Position numbers and translations under genes: made by a program
Notes under the pieces: model-generated
What the model was told of the DNA's origin: nothing
Database searches by the model: none
What the model saw: the letters and a program-made list of their open reading frames with translations, nothing else
From: Schizosaccharomyces osmophilus
Taxonomy: Eukaryota; Ascomycota; Schizosaccharomycetes; Schizosaccharomycetales; Schizosaccharomycetaceae
DNA: 64,000 bases
Assembly: GCF_027921745.1 (NCBI RefSeq)
Contig: NC_079240.1
Location: 1,357,001 to 1,421,000 of the forward strand
Direction of reading: 5' to 3'
Shown: one piece after another, positions 60,398 to 64,000 of the stretch
Position numbering within the stretch: the first letter of the stretch is position 1
Layout of the letters: every line of letters starts with the position of its first letter

Positions 60398-61141
60398 ATG
60401 TTTGCTTTCAGAGGAGTTCAAAGAATCTCGCAGTTACCCAATTCTTTATCTTATGCTCTTCCACTTAGGATCGCTAAGCGTTCTTACCAAAGTGCTACCT
60501 TTGAAACTCGTCCCCCAATTTCCGGTAAGAAAGCTCAAATCTTGAAGCATGCTTTGGAACATGTCCCTCAACTTGGCTTCTCTGAAGAAGCAATTAAAAT
60601 GGGTGGTCGCTCGCTTGGATACAGCAATCTTCCTACGGCTCTTTTTCCCTCAGGTTCTATGAACCTCATTTCATATTTCTTATTGCAACACCGTTATGCT
60701 TTAAGAGAACAGAAAACTCATCTAACCCTCATGCAAACTACTACGGAAAAAGTAACTCATTTAATATGGTCTCGTCTCCAAGCAAACCGTGATGTTATTG
60801 AGCACTTACCACAGATGATTGCAACGTGTGTAGCCCCTTCCAATCTTCCTTCATCTGTCATGTCCTTAGCGAATCTTTCAGACGAAATACTTTACCTTGC
60901 TCAAGATAAATCTGCTGACTTCCACTGGTACACAAAGCGTGCTGTCGTGTCAGCCATCTACAGTGCCTCCGAACTATTCATGACGAAAGATAACTCACCC
61001 AATTTCCAAGCTACTTATGATTTTGTCCAGCACAGAGTTCAACATGCCAAGGCCTTGAATAATCTCCAGGAAGATATTTTGGAATGGGGTTCCTTCCAAT
61101 TGAACGCCATTCGATCAATTATTCGTTCTCGGGGTATTTGA
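60398..61141 (+). CDS. coq9: Coenzyme Q biosynthesis protein Coq9
   Basis: Intronless, 247 residues. The N-terminus MFAFRGVQRISQLPNSLSYA is an Arg/Ser-rich mitochondrial presequence. The COQ9/TetR-like helical fold follows, with ILKHALEHVPQLGFSEEAIKMGGRSLGYSN near 47-78, then WYTKRAVVSAIYSASELFMT and a C-terminal amphipathic helix. Coq9 is a lipid-binding matrix protein that presents intermediates to Coq7 in ubiquinone synthesis. The next gene on the same strand, dlp1, makes part of the Q10 side chain. Confidence 0.95.
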   Translation: MFAFRGVQRISQLPNSLSYALPLRIAKRSYQSATFETRPPISGKKAQILKHALEHVPQLGFSEEAIKMGGRSLGYSNLPTALFPSGSMNLISYFLLQHRYALREQKTHLTLMQTTTEKVTHLIWSRLQANRDVIEHLPQMIATCVAPSNLPSSVMSLANLSDEILYLAQDKSADFHWYTKRAVVSAIYSASELFMTKDNSPNFQATYDFVQHRVQHAKALNNLQEDILEWGSFQLNAIRSIIRSRGI

Positions 61142-61652
61142 TTTAGATCTTATTACGATGTTACTTGTTCGACTAAGCTTCATAGTATTTTGAAAGTGTT
61201 TAAAAAATAAAAATGACTGATTAATGGTAAACTTATCTGTGTGATTCTATTTCTATGGTAGAAGAAACAAGAGTAGCTAATATATTCACAAGAGTCCTCC
61301 TCTCCAAATCAAATCCTTCTTTTCAAGCAAAGGTAACCCTATTGAAATGCAAACCACTTCAAAGATTTTTGTAATTCCGCCCAAGCTTACTTCCCATCCT
61401 ATTCCCTTCGCTATTTGCAGTTGTACTTTGAGGTAACGGTTACTTTAGTACAACAATAATGACTTGAATGCATAGAAAACCAATTTCATTTAGAAGGTGA
61501 TAAGCAGTTGAATATTTTCTTTTTGGTTTTCATTTTGTAGGCACTTAATCACACTCAAAGATCTATATCCCCTGCTACGGCTCTGATCCGTTTTGAAGGC
61601 ATTGTCATTTGTCTTAATAGGACAGCAATTCTAATATTAAGTTTTCGTCGAT
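61142..61652. other. Intergenic coq9 / dlp1
   Basis: 511 bp without a gene; frames continue open a little upstream of dlp1 but hold no ATG that extends the protein sensibly. Confidence 0.5.
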
Positions 61653-62537
61653 ATGAAATTACCGCTGCATATAATACGAAACCCTTTTTTAATATCCTCT
61701 TATTTCTCTGCGAACAAGAGCGGTTCTTGGGCGTCCGTTCTACTAAAGGCTGTCGGTGTACTTTCACGAGATTCCAGATGGCATGCAGATCTTCTTAATG
61801 TTTTAACAGAGGAGATGGGATCTTTAAACAAGCAACTTAATGCTTGGACGGGAAATAATCCGCTACTGGATCGAATTACTGAACCATACAAACGTTCAAA
61901 CACCCAGTTTTTTCATCCGCTTTTAGTTTTATTGATGTCACGAGCTTCACGAATGGAAGGAAATACAAGCCAACAAATGTTTCAGAGATACAAGCAGTTG
62001 TCACGTGTTACAGAACTCATTCACGCCGCTAATCTTATCCATATCAATATCCGAGAAGACCAAAGCACTGAAGAGCTTAAACTGGCAACATTGGTTGGCG
62101 ATTATTTATTAGGAAAAGCTTCTGTTGATTTATCTCATCTAGAAAGTAATGCCGTTACAGAATTAATGGCCTCTGCTATTGCAAACTTAGTGGAAGGACA
62201 TTTCATGAAATCAAGATCTCTCGCAGATGCCCAAGCTAATGAACGGATGCTTTTACTTCAGTCTGCATTTCTTCCGGCAAAGGCCTGCTTATCCGCTAGC
62301 ATTTTAAATAATGCCTCAACACATATAAATAAAGCATGTTTTACCTATGGAAGGTTCTTGGGTTTGTCTATGCACGTAGCACATGAAGATATCCCTGAGA
62401 AGATGGAGCAAAAGACGAAGAAAATGGATTTACTAAACGATTATCGAAAAAATGCAAAAGATGCATTAACTGTCTTCCCAGATGTGGAAGCTAAGCAAGC
62501 ATTAATTGAGATTGCTGACAGAGTATCAATTGCATAA
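61653..62537 (+). CDS. dlp1: Decaprenyl diphosphate synthase subunit 2, Dlp1
   Basis: Intronless, 294 residues, equal in length to S. pombe Dlp1. An all-helical trans-prenyltransferase fold: HPLLVLLMSRASRMEG sits where the substrate-binding helix lies, then RVTELIHAANLIHINIRED, and LVGDYLLGKASVDLSHL. The two Asp-rich DDxxD motifs needed for catalysis are missing, as in PDSS2/Dlp1, the non-catalytic partner of Dps1. The heterotetramer makes the C50 side chain of ubiquinone-10. The N-terminus is suited to mitochondrial import. It ends 155 bp from the convergent poz1-like gene. Confidence 0.93.
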   Translation: MKLPLHIIRNPFLISSYFSANKSGSWASVLLKAVGVLSRDSRWHADLLNVLTEEMGSLNKQLNAWTGNNPLLDRITEPYKRSNTQFFHPLLVLLMSRASRMEGNTSQQMFQRYKQLSRVTELIHAANLIHINIREDQSTEELKLATLVGDYLLGKASVDLSHLESNAVTELMASAIANLVEGHFMKSRSLADAQANERMLLLQSAFLPAKACLSASILNNASTHINKACFTYGRFLGLSMHVAHEDIPEKMEQKTKKMDLLNDYRKNAKDALTVFPDVEAKQALIEIADRVSIA

Positions 62538-62692
62538 AAATTTCTCCAGAAATATACTATCAATGGTTTCAAATTTTAATCATGGATGATAAAGACGATC
62601 GTTGTCCAAAAAAATTTCTTTAATCCAAGGTTTTTTTGCCTGCAAAGAAAAACAGTTATTCAAGCATTAAAGAATGATAGAAATTCTGATTG

Positions 62693-63476
62693 TTAAAAAT
62701 TGTAACCGTGAAATAACTCTAATTCTAGTTTGGTACACAGCAGATAACGTCCAAGGATGCTATGAATATTGACCCATGGCATTTCGGATTGGAAGTGATG
62801 GATTTTTTTGATCCTTTTTTTCTCATCTATGGATGCAATCTTTTCTAATACCTTCTTTTCGGACGGGCTGTCCGTGTACCATATGTCAAGAAAATCTGAT
62901 AGTGTTGCAAAATCGACATGCCTTTGTTCTAATAGGTGAAATGTCATCTAATATCATGTTAATTTCTTTTTCTTATCTTTTCCATACCCAACGTAAAACC
63001 CCTGTCTTGGCCACAGCATATAGTCTGATAGCCTCAAGATTTAAATTGCATTCTTGGGCAAAACGCTCATCATTCCTGTCAGTAGATGAAGTCGATGAGC
63101 GAAAGCATTCCATTCTCTCCTTTTCGATGCACGATAATCTGTTTAGAGATCTACTTATGAGGTCTGTATCCCAAAGTATAGCGCGCGAAAGTGTCAAGTT
63201 TGGATCGTCATTTATGGGTGGATTCGTGTTTACTCCTAAAGCAAAACAATGATCAATGAAGGCCATGTTCATAAACAATGGCACTGGTACATGGTTCAAA
63301 GACTCGCAGGTTCCCAAACTCTCTAAACAAGCTTTCTTGTTAATTTTCTAAGTCATCTGAACATTGTTACCTTGTACGATCGCTGCATTCTCACTGGTCT
63401 CTTGAAAATGGTTTTCAGAAAGAAAAAAGGCCTCCAATGATTTTAAGGTAGCTTTTATTTGAGTATGGTGTTGCAT
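62693..63476 (-). CDS. poz1: Probable Poz1, telomere shelterin bridge protein
   Basis: Three exons, 63476-63371, 63322-62988 and 62947-62693, join in frame to 231 residues starting MQHHTQIKATLKSLEAFFLS. Introns have GTAAC and GTATG donors with TTTAG/ATTAG acceptors. No motif is recognisable; the product is helical and Leu-rich with a basic stretch KKRIKKIHHF. Position after dlp1 on the opposite strand and length agree with S. pombe poz1 (SPAC19G12.13c, about 249 residues), which bridges Tpz1-Pot1 and Rap1-Taz1. I could not match sequence motifs from memory, so the name rests on synteny and length. Confidence 0.7.
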
Positions 63477-64000
63477 GACTCAATTCTCGATCTTTGCGTC
63501 TATAAAATCCCTAGTAAATTAATTCCTCTTGTTTTTTCTTCTTACGTTTCAAATTCAAGCTAAAGGATAAATACCAACTTTCTCTTTAACCAAAAAGCAT
63601 TTCTTTCCACATATGGGTTTTCCTGTACGAGAACCGTTTCCATGGGGTTGATTCTTAATGAGCAAAAGCATGAATTCTACAAAGATGAACGAAACCTTAA
63701 AAATGATGGTTCTACAAAAGAATAAACAACACTCGTTACTACTATTTAGAAGCAATGTCTGCAGCATTCCTGTTTACAGGATATTGTTCTCGGATTTGGT
63801 AGTTGAAGAGCAAGTGGTAAATTGAACACGGTTTTTGCTTCAAATTCTTCTAGTTCTCTGCTTAAGGAATTTTACTTAAAAAATACTCTTCTATTCCATT
63901 TAACATGTATCGAGATGGCTTTTGTATTTGTTTACTTTTTACCGAATCGTACCACATTCCATCCTAGGGTAGAGGAATTCACTAGTAAACAATATAGAAA
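63477..64000. other. Window end, upstream region, no gene called
   Basis: 524 bp with no supportable frame; a 70-codon minus-strand frame at 63555-63767 is not convincing. By synteny the next gene should be its3 (phosphatidylinositol-4-phosphate 5-kinase) on the plus strand, beyond the window. Confidence 0.45.

Overview
The window is nuclear DNA from a fission yeast (genus Schizosaccharomyces). The evidence is AT-rich intergenic DNA, many introns of about 40-200 nt with GTANG-type donors and CTAAC-like branch sites, and a run of genes whose identity, order and strand match what I recall of S. pombe chromosome I (the SPAPB18E9, SPAC27E2, SPAPJ698 and SPAC19G12 gene numbers). Protein lengths are close to but not equal to S. 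pombe, and flanking DNA looks diverged, so I infer a non-pombe species, perhaps of the octosporus/cryophilus/osmophilus group. That species call is inference.

Left part (1-24 kb): the N-terminal piece of a Rim15-like kinase (ppk18-like) on the minus strand; a 1412-residue GPI-type adhesin-like glycoprotein made of nested tandem repeats; a cytosolic alpha-amylase family protein; an IMPACT/Yih1 regulator of Gcn2; the Ola1 P-loop ATPase; a small GPI-type wall protein inside a gene-poor 4.5 kb stretch; cdc1 (DNA polymerase delta small subunit); mitochondrial methionyl-tRNA synthetase; and the glycosyltransferase-like pvg2.

Middle (24-44 kb): mak2, a 2312-residue hybrid sensor histidine kinase; rfc3 (clamp loader), convergent with it; ribosomal protein uS2 (rps0) with a HomolD box; prp12 (SF3b130/Rse1); apc4/cut20; and pms1 (MutL mismatch repair). 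The last four lie in tandem on the minus strand. Exon structures for rfc3, apc4 and pms1 were worked out by eye and stay in frame throughout.

Right part (44-64 kb): a PuuE-like polysaccharide-deacetylase family protein (cda1 in S. pombe) next to ureidoglycolate lyase, which suggests a purine-breakdown pair; a mitochondrial citrate carrier; histone H2A with an AACCCT box; the three-RRM splicing factor rsd1; the sphingolipid hydroxylase scs7; a tRNA-Leu(AAG); an aldo-keto reductase; vacuolar carboxypeptidase Y with a Lys-rich propeptide; erh1 (partner of Mmi1 in meiotic mRNA elimination) in six tiny exons; coq9 and dlp1, two coenzyme Q genes in a row; and a three-exon gene that is probably poz1 (shelterin). 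The window ends in what should be the upstream region of its3.

There is no mobile element, CRISPR array or recent transfer that I can support. The most unusual items are the adhesin repeat architecture, the mak2 domain stack with a degenerate N-terminal kinase, the likely allantoinase role of the cda1 homologue, a 20-bp perfect palindrome upstream of ola1, and an 11-bp hairpin plus T-run just upstream of the ppk18-like gene.
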